Made by a program: the position numbers and the translations under genes. The notes under the pieces are model-generated. The model was not told where the DNA came from. It made no database searches and was given only the letters and a program-made list of their open reading frames with translations. Below, piece after piece: positions 23,069 through 34,259 of a stretch of 64,000 nt of DNA. This DNA is from Lineus longissimus (Eukaryota; Nemertea; Pilidiophora; Heteronemertea; Lineidae): assembly GCF_910592395.1 (NCBI RefSeq), contig NC_088322.1, positions 4,771,431-4,835,430 on the forward strand. Direction: 5' to 3'. Every line of letters begins with the position of its first letter. The first letter of the stretch is position 1.

Positions 23069-24862
23069 ATGTACCAAGAAAACGTACACGCTATCGACAC
23101 AAACGCACAGCGTATCTTGGAGAAGAGTGGGGGAGTGCGAAACAGGCTACCTGTCAGCATTCCTGGTGATGGGGATTGTCTCTATCACGCGGTATCAGTA
23201 GCGCTCTGCGGAGATACGAGTCTCTCTAAAACCCCCGAGCTGCGCGTAAGAACGGCCATTGAGTTAATTCTTCACCGCGATTTCTACATCAAACAGAATT
23301 TTGATCCGGTATGGGACGCGCTCACCCAAAGTTTTGATGACGCCTGTTCTGACTGCCTCCGACGCAACGAATCTTCCGCGTGGTGTTTTCACGCTCTCGC
23401 CTCAGTGGTCGGCCGCTCGATTGTATCCATGTTTCCGCCAATGAATGGTCATATGGACCCTGCTGTACGCCGCCTCAGCACGACGTTTGTTCCGCGAACT
23501 TCAAAGAACAGGGGAACGAATGCTGCCATTCACATCCTCTGGTCCTCTGGAAGTGCTGCGTTTAATCGCGGAACATGGACTCCCAGCCATTTTGTGCCTC
23601 TCCTAAAAGTTGACAACAAGCGAAAAGGAACCTTGGTCCACGACGAACAGCCCAACAAGCGCAAGCGCAAAGTGATGACATCAAGTCCGACTACTGCTGA
23701 CCCACCGGCACCGCCAACGATTGACATCTCCGCCGTCTCTGACCCCACCGCCGACGTCGTCACTAATCCTCTTCGCCAAAGTCCACCACCCATGATAGAC
23801 GACTCACCTGACTCCACTGGCACCGCGGACGTCACTACGCCACGCGAAAATCCACCACCAATGATGGACATGGACGTCTCTACTACACTATGCGAAAGTC
23901 CATCGCCACCTATGCGGGAGATTTCCGCCGCCGCCTCACCTGACCCCACCGCCAACGTCAGTATGTACCTATTCCGGGACATAACTCCACCATCGCCTAC
24001 GCATGCCTCCACACTGCTCGAAGACGAGACTTTACCACGCGGGGATCAGACATACAATTTTCGACCTGACGTACGAATTCCGGAGATAAATGAATCATCC
24101 ATTGAGGAACCTAGTTCAATTTCGCCGGCCGCGGAAGACTTCGAATTGACGTTTCAAATCGTTGACGTCGGGACTAAACGGTCAAGAAACAAATTGATTG
24201 ACAGCCACGGTTACACGTACAACGTTATGCGCCGTCGTAATAACAATATTACAACTGATTGGCAATGCACGATCCGGCCGAAGCATAATCCGTGTCGCGC
24301 TATGGTGACACAGAAGGGGGACCAATTTATTGTCGGGAGAAATGCGCATAACCATCAAGCACAACCAGGTGCAGCAGTCGTCTCCAAGATAACCGCGTCC
24401 ATGAAAGAAAAAGCCGCCGAAAACGTGTACAAGTCAGCATCCGCTATTGTGACTGAAGTCCTTCTTGAGCACGTGAACTCAGGCCCATGTCCTTCGCTAC
24501 CGAAAATGAGCTGCTTAACCAGAGCAACTAATCGCTTTCGCCAGAAGAATCGCCCGCAAGATCCCACAGACTTGGAATTTGAGCTCCAAGAGGACCGCGT
24601 CGCTGAAAATTTTTTTAAAGCTGACATCAATGTCCGAGATCGCCGGCATTTCATCTTCGCAACAGATGAACAAATCCACCTCCTGAGTAAAGCAAAGACC
24701 TGGTACGCTGATGCCACGTTTAAACTTTGCCGGTCGCCCTTCAAACAGCTTCAAACGGCAAAAATCAAATTTGGTTACTACGCCGTGAATAATGATGATG
24801 ATAATGATGATGATGATGATGATGATGATGATAATGATGATTACCCGAAGACGAATCTGTAA
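23069..24862 (+). CDS. OTU protease-FLYWCH-truncated MULE transposase
   Basis: 597 residues from the first ATG; the frame is open back to 22943, so the true start may be upstream or spliced. Residues 25-180 are an OTU-type cysteine protease with IPGDGDCLYHA (Asp34, Cys37) and a C-terminal SHFVPL (His174). A proline-rich linker (about 205-315) follows, then a FLYWCH-like zinc finger (362-430; C400, C409, H427, H429). After it comes the transposase N-region, up to HFIFATDEQIHLLSKAKTWY and ADATFK, whose Asp548 matches the first acid of the MULE DDE triad. The rest of the catalytic core is gone: the frame runs into a (GAT)n tract coding for Asp/Asn and stops. OTU domains cleave ubiquitin or ubiquitin-like chains; their role in transposons is not settled. 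The protein lacks two catalytic acids, so it cannot transpose alone. Confidence 0.85.
   Translation: MYQENVHAIDTNAQRILEKSGGVRNRLPVSIPGDGDCLYHAVSVALCGDTSLSKTPELRVRTAIELILHRDFYIKQNFDPVWDALTQSFDDACSDCLRRNESSAWCFHALASVVGRSIVSMFPPMNGHMDPAVRRLSTTFVPRTSKNRGTNAAIHILWSSGSAAFNRGTWTPSHFVPLLKVDNKRKGTLVHDEQPNKRKRKVMTSSPTTADPPAPPTIDISAVSDPTADVVTNPLRQSPPPMIDDSPDSTGTADVTTPRENPPPMMDMDVSTTLCESPSPPMREISAAASPDPTANVSMYLFRDITPPSPTHASTLLEDETLPRGDQTYNFRPDVRIPEINESSIEEPSSISPAAEDFELTFQIVDVGTKRSRNKLIDSHGYTYNVMRRRNNNITTDWQCTIRPKHNPCRAMVTQKGDQFIVGRNAHNHQAQPGAAVVSKITASMKEKAAENVYKSASAIVTEVLLEHVNSGPCPSLPKMSCLTRATNRFRQKNRPQDPTDLEFELQEDRVAENFFKADINVRDRRHFIFATDEQIHLLSKAKTWYADATFKLCRSPFKQLQTAKIKFGYYAVNNDDDNDDDDDDDDDNDDYPKTNL
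24798..24843 (+). repeat. (GAT)n microsatellite at the transposase truncation
   Basis: An AATGATGATGAT... run that encodes D/N residues and marks the point where the MULE catalytic domain is lost. Confidence 0.9.
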
Positions 24863-24984
24863 TTGTACTATACTCGAGCATTTTTTCCCTAAATTCACAA
24901 CAGATATTTAGCCCGGAGTTTAGCACAAACTTAGGGAGTAATAGGGGAATAATGTAGCGAAACGACCTACATCCATGTCGCGAA

Positions 24985-25180
24985 ATGACCTACATCCATG
25001 TCGCGAAACGACTCCACCCATGTAGCGAAACGCCCTCCATGTAACGAAACGACCGTACCCATCATGTAGCGAAACGACTCCACCCATGTAGCGAAACGAC
25101 CTACCATGTAACGAAACGACCGCCACATGTAGCGAAACGACTGGTAGCGAACTGGCAATGTAGCGAAACGACAGTAAACC
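24985..25180 (-). repeat. Right terminal inverted repeat of the MULE
   Basis: Reverse complement of the left TIR with only a few mismatches in the outer 29 bp. One extra GTCGCGAAATGACC module lies inside it. Confidence 0.9.
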
Positions 25181-25188
25181 GCCTGTCC

Positions 25189-26219
25189 TATAGGGCTAGG
25201 CTATGGTTTTTGTCTTTTTTACAGCTACAGTACAGCCATGCACAGCGCAGTGTACAGACAGTACAGGATTGCAAACCAAAAACATGAGCATTGCTGCGTA
25301 ACAAAACTGCAGTGGAATTCATACTACGATGTCATAATGTGACTTTCAAAATAATTGTAAACAAACGTAGCCTTAATGGCGAAATTTGTTGCAAAATTGC
25401 CAACCACAACATCTCAGGGACCGTAGCCAAAATGGCCGACGGCGAATTCTCCGGTCGCTAGCGCAGTCCATAAACAAGCATCAATTTCACCAACTTTGGG
25501 CGCAAGCTTGGTCATCAAAGTTACAGAACTGTTAGAAATACATCCAAACAACATATATATACAGTTAAAAGTGCATAAAAATCCCGTTTCAACCTCCGGC
25601 CGCTACCTTTTTTTCTCCGCCAGACGCCGGGCCCTACCGGTCGTTATTTAGTGCGACCGCCACCAGAGTGTTTATCACGATCTTTCGCCGTTTTAATAGC
25701 GCGTTTTAGGCAGATTAATCAATTATTACATGCATGCATTATATATCACCGAAATGATAATTGCGTAGGCTATTTGAAACTAAGTTCAGATATTATTTTT
25801 GATCTTTGAATTGAATTTAGGCGAGTGATTTTTGACACCCGGTCGACATATCAGGACTTGCAAAATTCACGCGAGATCGCTTGCATCATCGGCACGTTTG
25901 AAAACCGAATTTCACAAATTCCACAAATATTTATCACATACCATATGTATCACCACAAAGGTAACTCTCTAGACTATTTGAAACCAAGTTCAGATACTTA
26001 TTTTCACAAAAATTCGAAGCTATGCAAGCGATTTTTCAGTGGTAGAGATCGACGGAAACAAATTTCTCGCTCTAAAATGACATGAGACGAGCACCAACTT
26101 TCGCTAATTTGTGCAAAAAATTTCCGCAATATTATAAAAAACTATCGATAAATCTGAATTATATAGACTCTTTTCAGTACCTAAACAAATTTCAGGTACA
26201 TGGTCATGTTGATTAAAAG
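25189..26219. other. No gene seen
   Basis: A non-coding stretch with short frames only. I recognise no repeat ends. Confidence 0.5.
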
Positions 26220-26755
26220 AGTATCAACCGATTGAACATGAGAAAGTTCACTCATCTTCATTGAAGCAGCGACTACCGCCATTTTTAAATGGTGGCATCT
26301 CTTCTATCGATCGGCCAATCAGCGGCACTGCTTGCAAAAAGTTGAGCCACCGCCAAATTTGAAATCGCCAAAATTCAGTCAATGTGCCTGCAGCGCCAAC
26401 TGGCGGTGAAAACCATATTAATTCCATTAAAAGTAAAAAATGAAAAAATATTAAAAAATATTCAGCCACATTTGAAAACAATATTTGCTCTGTGGACCGA
26501 GGTAAAAAGGGAAAGAAATCTACACGCGAAATGACCTCATTCTCTTAATACAGGTCGGATCGCGCTGATTTTTCGTTTTTTGAGTTCACCTTGGGCAACT
26601 CCTAATTTAGCACCGTCAACGAAGTGGCTAGGCCTTCCCAATCAGAAATGTCCAATTTTGTCCACAGATGGGTCCCTAGATGGATGGATTGCAGGACGGA
26701 CACCATTTGAACAGCTATTCTACTAGCTCCGCTGACTTTGTCAGCTGAGCTAAAA
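26220..26755 (-). repeat. Dispersed element with AGCTCAGCTGAC hairpin end
   Basis: On the minus strand it begins TTTTAGCTCAGCTGAC AAA GTCAGCGGAGCT (hairpin with one mismatch), then GGTGTCCGTCCT and a short (CCAT)n stretch. A related start lies at 37636 on the plus strand. The far end is not defined. Confidence 0.6.
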
Positions 26756-26831
26756 ATTCAAAATTTGCTTGTTAATCAATTGATGCAGATAAAATTCAAA
26801 ATAATATTCATTATCAACGAGAGAAGAAATT

Positions 26832-26960
26832 GGTTTAACATGTTAAAATGCAGATAAAATTCTGCATTATCAACGAAAGAAGAAATTGGTTTAACATGTT
26901 AAAACGCAGATAAAATTCTGCATTATCAACGAGAGAAGAAATTGGTTTAACATGTTAAAT
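26832..26960 (+). repeat. 56-bp tandem repeat, about 2.3 copies
   Basis: GGTTTAACATGTTAAA starts at 26832, 26888 and 26944. Each unit contains the perfect palindrome TTTAACATGTTAAA and AGATAAAATTCTGC. Confidence 0.9.
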
Positions 26961-27151
26961 TTTAAAACGCATTTAGGTTTTTTAAAAAATCGTGAAAAAC
27001 TTTCCTGTCTATAGTATTGTCAGTAATACGGCAGGAATGCCAATGCATCAACTTGATACCCATATAAATTCTATAAATCTTAAAGCGTTATGTCTCGACC
27101 GTATAAAGTGGACCAGCCTTTGGCAACTTAACGCACTTCGTGTCCACTTAA

Positions 27152-27683
<532 letters not shown>

Positions 27684-28049
27684 TTAATAGAGTAAAAAAC
27701 CATTGAAGTCAACTTAACTGAGGGTGACTAAAAGTACCCATATATGTTGGAACACAACTTACAGTCTGTGTTTGAACACTCGAATTATTGCAGTGATGTG
27801 GGTAAATGCATTAATTGATCTTGACCCACTGGCTGTTCGCTAATCAGTCCAGTTGTTTTTAAGATAGTCACATGAGCAGGGACAAACAGGAATGTGCATA
27901 CGAAGAGGGCTTGATTACAGTATTCATATAATATGACCAGCAAGCTTAGCCAAAGTTGTCAAAATGTAAACCAAGTGCTTTCGATCCTCTGCACATAACA
28001 TATCATACGGCCTAGTGTAAAAAATGTTCGCCTTGTGTGAAGGACTTAC

Positions 28050-31000
28050 TTCACTTGTCTCCTCAAGCAGCTCTTGCAGGTGCTCTTTCTTCATCCTTAG
28101 ACAAGTAAGACTGACCTATAAAATAGGAAGAAAAAAACATTTAATCGACACCTACACCTACCCTATTGTCCCGGAGTCTAAAGGTTAGTGAAATCAAGCA
28201 AGAATGGGCGTTGGCCTCTGTGATGATCTGAACGACTTTAGATGTGTCTTTTAGGCATGAGCAATAGCATAAATTCTCGCGACCAGCACTATGGGCGTCG
28301 TTATGCAGTTCAGCTTTAATACTTAAGAAGGGGCTTGCGGATTGGTTTGCAACATCAACTGTTTGCCATCTAGGGAGCACTGAGGTTATGGTACAAAAAA
28401 ATCAGGTTCTTTCGTGAGAGATCCATTTCTCATTTTTCCAAATACTGTCCTTCTCTGGGGCAGTTACTCTAAAGTTAGAAGGTTACAGTCCTAAACTATG
28501 CAAGATTAATGACCAGAGAGCACAAAAAATACTACTGTCCATCAATTTTTTATGAGTGTAGAAGGATTCAGGACAATAGTTCTGGTGGTTATATAACGGA
28601 TGATGCACAACGCCTCAGAACACCATATCATATCATATAGTCACAGGCTAGTTTTGCAAAAAATATTTACCTTTGTTGCCTGGATGACCAAACCAAAGAT
28701 AAGGTTGTCGTTGTTATAACCTTTCACAGCTGAAAATGGAAGCTCAACTAATAACTCGGCAGCATGCTGTCCACGAAGATCACTTGAAAATGTGTTTTTC
28801 AGTTTGTCAAGACGACGTCGCTTTATCAAGTTATCTCCTGCTGCATCAGATTGTTCTTCCTGATCTTTCACTACACTCACAGTGCGTTTTTTCACCTGAA
28901 TATAAATTAGAGGAAAAATGAACAGATTATCTTCAACGAAAACTAGAATTGTCAGTTGAGCCTTGCCAGATGATATCTTCGATATCCAGACTGCACGAGA
29001 AATTTTCTCATTTGGTCAGGACCCTACATTGTTGAAATACGTTTCTCTTTTGCAACACCTTCATTGTTGCTATTTCTGACGTCATAAATTTATTCATCAT
29101 TTATTCTTAATGTTTTGTTGCATAAAGAGAATTTTAGAATTTTGTTGGTAAGGTAAAGTGGTACAATTATAGCCCCATTCAGTGTAGAAAACAGCCGACA
29201 GTACTGTAGCCTAATTGTACTGGGGGTATATTTGTACCACCTTAGCTTTGTTACAGATATTTATTCAGAAATATTCATGATAGTATGAGACTTTTTCTAT
29301 GTCTGAGGTAGCATCTGCAAAAAGTTAAAACACATATCTCTGCCAATGAGCTTTTTTTTTTGGGGGGGGGGGCGTCTTCCTAGTTTAATGCATTTTCCTT
29401 GTGATCCAAATATCTTTGAAAATAAATAAGCTGCAGAAGTCAAGATGGTAAATTCATGAAGAGGAAGTTCATTGTTGTCATGGACAAAAGTGTGACATGT
29501 GACACTTATTGTGACAAGTTTCTGACAAGTGACCAATGATGAAATAGACTTTTCTTTTTTTCTCACCTCACCAACAGTGACGACAGAGATTTCATAACAT
29601 CCCTTCAGTTTCATGTCTTCAACTTTCAGCATACGCAAATCAGGGATAGATTTCACATCATTACCACACACCCTCAAGGAACGGGGCATACATCCACCGG
29701 AACTGAAATAATAGCAAATAGGTCTTCTACATCACATACAAAACGATTTGTGCGAAACTGCAATCAAAAGTCAAGGGAGTTTGGTTAACATTGGTTAGTT
29801 TTTTGGCCCCCAGCATCTTGGTGAACGATGTCAACTACAGAAGGCCGTAGTGCTACAATTCAAGTGTTGGGAAATAGCATCTAAGGCATTCAGACTTTTT
29901 TTTCAAACACAAGTGGGGACACCCCCTCCAGTCCCACCCCCTGCTCGGCCATTTGCCTCATTAGCTGCTCGACATATTAGTCCACTGATGATTGATGAGG
30001 CTCCAAATAATATAACATTCATGACACTGTTCTAAAGCTGTAGGGAATTTTTCATGCATAGTCAAGTAGACCAGGGACTTGTGTCCTCTTTTATGTTACG
30101 CTACATGTATTGTCATTGTATCCATTGTTGTCTTGCCTGTGTCGCTACTTTAGTGTAAGACTACAGTAACCTAGCAGAAATATAATCACGCAGAATCATC
30201 TTTTTCACAGACAGATCAGCCAAAAAAAGTTGATAAAAATATCAATCTACAAAGATTTGGCAGACTGACAATCAGGGGAATGTCCCTTACAATACACAGG
30301 TAAACAGCTATTTTCCTGGATTAAAGTTTGGTCCTTATAGAGTGACTTATGACTGCTGTTCTATTTGACTGCAGCAACAGAAGTACAGGAAATGTACTCA
30401 TCTGATACAAAAAAGAATGAAACGGCCAGGGGCCATTGTGCTCACCGTATACATCTTTTAGTAGGCAGGATCATGCTTAGTTTAGAGGTGAATATGGTGA
30501 ACACAATCAGGCATGAAGACTTTTTTTAGATGTGTATTGATGTCAAGTAATAAGACAGGGCAGTATATATAAGTTTATTATCCAACCAATAATTGTCTAT
30601 GACATCAACAAGATCAATATCGTGTGATTGCTAAGAGTCCCTGCAATAAAAAATTCATCGAAAAAAAGTCATTAATAAGCGAGATATTGCACGTCCTACT
30701 TTTTCAGTTTTGACCCCCTGGTGGCCAAATCAAGAATCAGATCAGGCCAAAATTCGGTGTCAGAGATTATCTGATGTAGGGGGTTACATGTACCAACTTT
30801 CAAGTTCATAGCTTTAGCAGTTAAGAAACGTGCCATAGTTACACTCGAACGGTCAATTTACGCCATTTGACCTCTGTGACCTAGAAAAGGAGGTCAAATC
30901 CAAAAATCATAGGAAATGTGATGTATCCTTGCTAGGAGTTCCTGCCATAAAATTTTATCGAAAACAATTCACTCAAATAGGCAAGATATTGCACTTCTTC

Positions 31001-32053
31001 CTTTTTCCGTTATGGCCCCCTGGTGGCCGAATAAAGAATCAGATCAGGCCAAAATTCGACATCAGACGTTATCTGATGTAGGGGGTTATATGCACCAAGT
31101 TTCAAGTTCATAGCTTTACTGGTTAAGAAACGTGCCATAGTTTACACTCTAACAGCCAATTTACGCTATATGACTTCTGTGACCTTGAAAAGTAGGTCAA
31201 ATTGAAAACCCGTAAAATATGTGATGTATTCTTCCAAACAGTACCTACCATAAGAATTTTATCGAAAACAAGTCACTTATAAGCGAGATATCACACTTTT
31301 TAGATTTCCACTTTTGGCCCCCTGGTGGCAAAGTTAGGAATCAGATCGAACCAAAATTCAGCGCCAGAGGCTATGTGATATAGGGGGTTATATGTACCAA
31401 GTTTCAAGTTCATAGCTTTAGTGGTTAAGAAACGTGCCATAGTTTACACTCTAATGGCCAATTTACGCCATATGACCTCTGTGACCTTGAAAAGTAGGCC
31501 AAATTGAAAACCCGTATAATATAAAATGTATATTTGCTATGAGTACCTACAACAAAAGTTTTATCGAAAACAAGTCACTTATAAGCGAGATATCACACTT
31601 TTTAGATTTCCACTTTTGGCCCCCTGGTGGCAAAGTTAGGAATCAGATCGAACCAAAATTCAGCACCAGAGGCTATGTGATATAGGGGGTTATATGTACC
31701 AAGTTTCAAGTTCATAGCTTTAGTGGTTAAGAAACGTGCCATAGTTTACACTCTAATGGCCAATTTACGCCATATGACCTCTGCGACCTTGAAAACAAGG
31801 TCAAATTAAAAACCCGTATAATATAAAATGTATATTTGCTATGAGTACCTACAACAAAAGTTTTATCGAAAACAAGTCACTAATAAGCGAGATATCACAC
31901 TTTTTAGATATCGACATTTGGCCCCCTGGTGGCCAAACAGAGAATCAGATCGGACCGAAAATCAGTGTCAGAGGTCAGCTGACCTAGGGCATTCTGTGTA
32001 CAAAGTTTCAAGTTCATAGCCCTAGCAGTTAAGAAACGTGCCACTGTTAGGAT

Positions 32054-32084
<31 letters not shown>

Positions 32085-34219
32085 ACACAGCGCTATCGTA
32101 TAGACTCCCCTTACGGTGAGCCAAAAACTTACGGCAAATCAATTGATAGCATCTGTGTAAATGTACAGAAAAGCCAAGTGAAGGTCTGTTCATCAGGTTT
32201 TGCAGGTGGTTGGGCTAAACACATTTCAAAGATACTTTTCAGTCTTTTAAGGTATGCCATACATCCATGATATATCCAGTACCCTTGTTGATCCATGTTG
32301 CTGAAAAAGAATTTTAGAAAATAAAATGAATTATGAAGCACAGAACTGCCGTGTATTCATGTACAGGCTTGAAAATAAAGTGTACACTTGCATGACTTGT
32401 CAGCGAAGCCCGTTGACCTGGCTGATGGCCATTAGCGTGATCCCCTGGATAGGGCACATTTTGTTTCTCGCCATTTCTCATTCATTTTTGGCCCATTAGT
32501 AGATGCACAAAAAAAACCCTCAACCTTTTATTCAGTTGGTTTAGAAATAAACTGTAGAGCGGAAAATGTCCAAATTCAACGTACTAGTACCAGTAGTGCA
32601 TTGACTATTTCAATGTATGTACAGCAGTCCAAAAGGATGGTGTCAGTGACTGTCACTCATTTACTTCTGAAAACGCACTGTCTAGAGGTACGGGAGCCGT
32701 ATCCCTACTACATGCATGACATGTAGGTCAGAATGCTGAAGGTACAGCATTCTTCTGCGTTTCCCAAAATGTTTTTTTCTCTCAACTCAGACAAATGCGC
32801 CGAGTCACAGCTTAGAGTTTACACTAAGGCCACAGTGACAGTGCATGCATCTTTGATTATATAAGCTATCAATGGCTTTTTAGTACCCTGGGTGAATATG
32901 CTTTTGAAGTATAACATTAATGAAAGGTCCACTCCTAATCAAAGAGGGCGCTGTGGCCCAGTGAATACAGCATTGGTCTCAGACCCTGACGTCTCCGGTT
33001 CAAATCCCACAATGGTCACTTTTTTAATTTTCTTCCTGAGATTTTTCTGCAGCTTTCTTCTAAATTTTGGGATGTTTCTTCAATGTTATAAGAAAAGACT
33101 GACTTTCAGTCAAAAAATTCTGAAAAAGCCTAAAGCCTGCAGCACACTAGCCGCCAACCTCGGCGTTTACAGGCATTTTTTTGGCGCAAGAGCCCTGAAC
33201 GCCTGAAAAATCCCTAGTCTGCTACGAACGGCGTCGGCGAACGCGACCCGACGCCACTTGCCGCAACTTAACGCCAAATATCCAACATGTTTGATTTTTG
33301 ACGCGTGTCGCCGCGTTTGAACGCAAGAAGAAGCCAGGTGTGCTACGGATGGCCGCCTGACTGGGACCGGCGGGGAGGGTATAGCCAATCAGCTTGCGTC
33401 TTGATGTCACATGATTTCCCGCTGCATTGCCCAGGATGGGTTAAAGTGACATAAAAGACGCTACTGGACGCCAATTCTGGGCAGGTGTGCTCTGACCGGG
33501 ATCCACTGGCCGCCAACTTTGACGTCAAGAGGCGTCAGCCGAACGCTTCTTGTCGCCAAACTTGGCGGCTAGTGTACTGCAGGCTTAATATAGCTTAATA
33601 TTTTATATTGGCCTAGGCCTAGGCCTATAGGCTGATCGAAATAGGGAGCAAAATGTTACCTTTTATCCATTATATATATTAGGAAGCTCATGCTTAATTT
33701 CAATTTTTCTGTGTCTTCGAAGTCCAGATTTTCGATGTTGAACTTCTCGGGTAACCATTTAGTCATTTCTTCCTGTTTTTTGTTAATTTTTTCTTCCAGG
33801 TCTTGGTCGATCTTCACATTGGCCATTTCGAATATACTCTTATAGTCATCCTCGTCGTCAGCGCCAATGTGATTGTCAATGAATTCACTATCGTATTTTA
33901 TGCGCAATAAATCCAGAGGAGACCCCATAAGCACGTCCCCATCAGCCCACCAAGTATCATCCTTCCATAAACTGGCCGATGCTGGCAGTTTTATTGGACT
34001 TATTTTCTTCTTTCTCCCACCGAACACTTCAACTTCGCAATCTTGTGAAGAACACGAACTCGTTGCAGTGGTTTCATCCTCCACGCTTTTTTGTGAACAC
34101 GATATCGGAGAAGACGGAGGTCCCGAATCATCCGTCGGCTGATCCTGCGAGTCCGTAGCACTAGCAGTTCCTACTGTACGTTTTTTACCTATCTTTTTCG
34201 ACACTGTACCATCATTCAT
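28050..34219 (-). CDS. Multi-exon gene of unrecognised family, at least five exons, 3' end not found
   Basis: Read on the minus strand, exons are 34219-33660, 32300-32133, 29702-29567, 28895-28671 and 28115-28050. All have AG/GT borders (donors GTAACA, GTAAGT, GTGAGA, GTAAAT, GTAAGT), and phases 2, 2, 0, 0 keep a single frame. They encode 385 residues from ATG 34219 (an in-frame ATG also lies at 34249), with no stop before the last donor. Exon 1 is polar, Ser/Thr/acidic, with basic patches (KKIGKKRT, GRKKKISP), then a helical acidic stretch. Exon 2 is Trp/Cys-rich (YWIYHGCMAYLKRLK). Exon 3 begins SGGCMPRSLRVCG. Exon 4 has KRRRLDKLKN, a possible nuclear signal. The last exon is VSLTCLRMKKEHLQELLEE. 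I recognise no domain. A lineage-restricted nuclear protein is a guess; the exon model is the strong part. Confidence 0.7.
29349..29371. repeat. T/G homopolymer tract
   Basis: A run of T directly followed by a run of about eleven G, inside intron 3 of the minus-strand gene. It is likely unstable in sequencing. Confidence 0.8.
30418..32127 (+). repeat. 1.7-kb dispersed repeat with internal units of about 300 bp
   Basis: Starts TGAAACGGCCAGGGGCCATT and ends with (ACG)n then GTATAGACTCCCCTTACGG. Five or six internal units repeat GGTTAAGAAACGTGCCATAG, TGACCTCTGTGACC, ACCTACCATAAAA, AAGCGAGATATTGCAC and CCCCCTGGTGG. It is the inverted counterpart of 38095-39995. No ORF of note, so it is probably non-autonomous or satellite-like. 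It lies in intron 2 of the minus-strand gene. Confidence 0.85.
32046..32083 (+). repeat. (ACG)n microsatellite in the repeat end
   Basis: About ten ACG triplets followed by GGACACAGCGCTATCG. The equivalent GTC run occurs in the inverted copies near 36061 and 38140. Confidence 0.9.
32944..33019 (+). repeat. tRNA-derived SINE head
   Basis: A tRNA-like stretch with an A-box-like TGGCCCAGTGA (32954-32964) and a B box GGTTCAAATCC (32997-33007), 32 bp apart, as in RNA polymerase III promoters. Acceptor pairing is poor, and an unrelated T-rich tail follows, so I read it as a SINE rather than a functional tRNA. It sits in intron 1 of the minus-strand gene. Confidence 0.65.
33134..33585. mobile_element. 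Harbinger-like MITE, 452 bp, with TAA duplication
   Basis: The ends AGCCTGCAGCACACTAGCCG and the reverse complement of its right end (AGCCTGCAGTACACTAGCCG) match over about 24 bp with one mismatch. They are flanked by TAA at 33131-33133 and 33586-33588. The three-base TWA target fits PIF/Harbinger. The interior is GC-rich with repeated GCCGCCAA and GACGCC words. No ORF. Confidence 0.8.
33600..33632. repeat. GGCCTAGGCCTA low-complexity run
   Basis: GGCCTAGGCCTAGGCCTATAGG, a palindromic hexamer repeat, lies just outside the first exon of the minus-strand gene. Confidence 0.7.
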
Positions 34220-34259
34220 GTTTGGTGAACACAGCAAGGTAACCCTCATCAACACACGA

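Larger units (their letters stand above)
22663..25180 (+). mobile_element. Mutator-like (MULE) DNA transposon, 2518 bp, with long TIRs and 8-bp TSD
   Basis: The two ends are inverted copies for about 196 bp (22663-22858 and 24985-25180), both beginning GGT, and are flanked by the direct repeat GCCTGTCC at 22655-22662 and 25181-25188. Each TIR is itself an array of short TCGTTTCGCTACATGG-like modules. The interior codes for OTU, FLYWCH and the beginning of a MULE transposase. Long modular TIRs, an 8-bp duplication and this domain set fit the MuDR superfamily (the animal Phantom-like branch is possible). The transposase is truncated, so the copy is non-autonomous. Confidence 0.9.

Noticed and set aside
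23530-24012. 160-codon minus-strand frame inside the OTU/FLYWCH gene
   Set aside because: Shadow of the proline-rich linker on the opposite strand.
28181-28400. Possible additional exon of the minus-strand gene (LPRWQTVDVANQSASPF...)
   Set aside because: It has fair splice borders, but its entry phase (1) does not match the phase-0 donor of the exon before it, while skipping it joins the neighbours in frame. It might be an alternative exon at best.
31828-32019. 63-residue frame present at both 31.8 and 38.2 kb
   Set aside because: Identical translations arise from inverted copies of one noncoding repeat; there is no start or splice support.
32944-33019. Functional tRNA gene
   Set aside because: The boxes fit, but the acceptor and anticodon stems do not pair properly. 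A SINE head is more likely.
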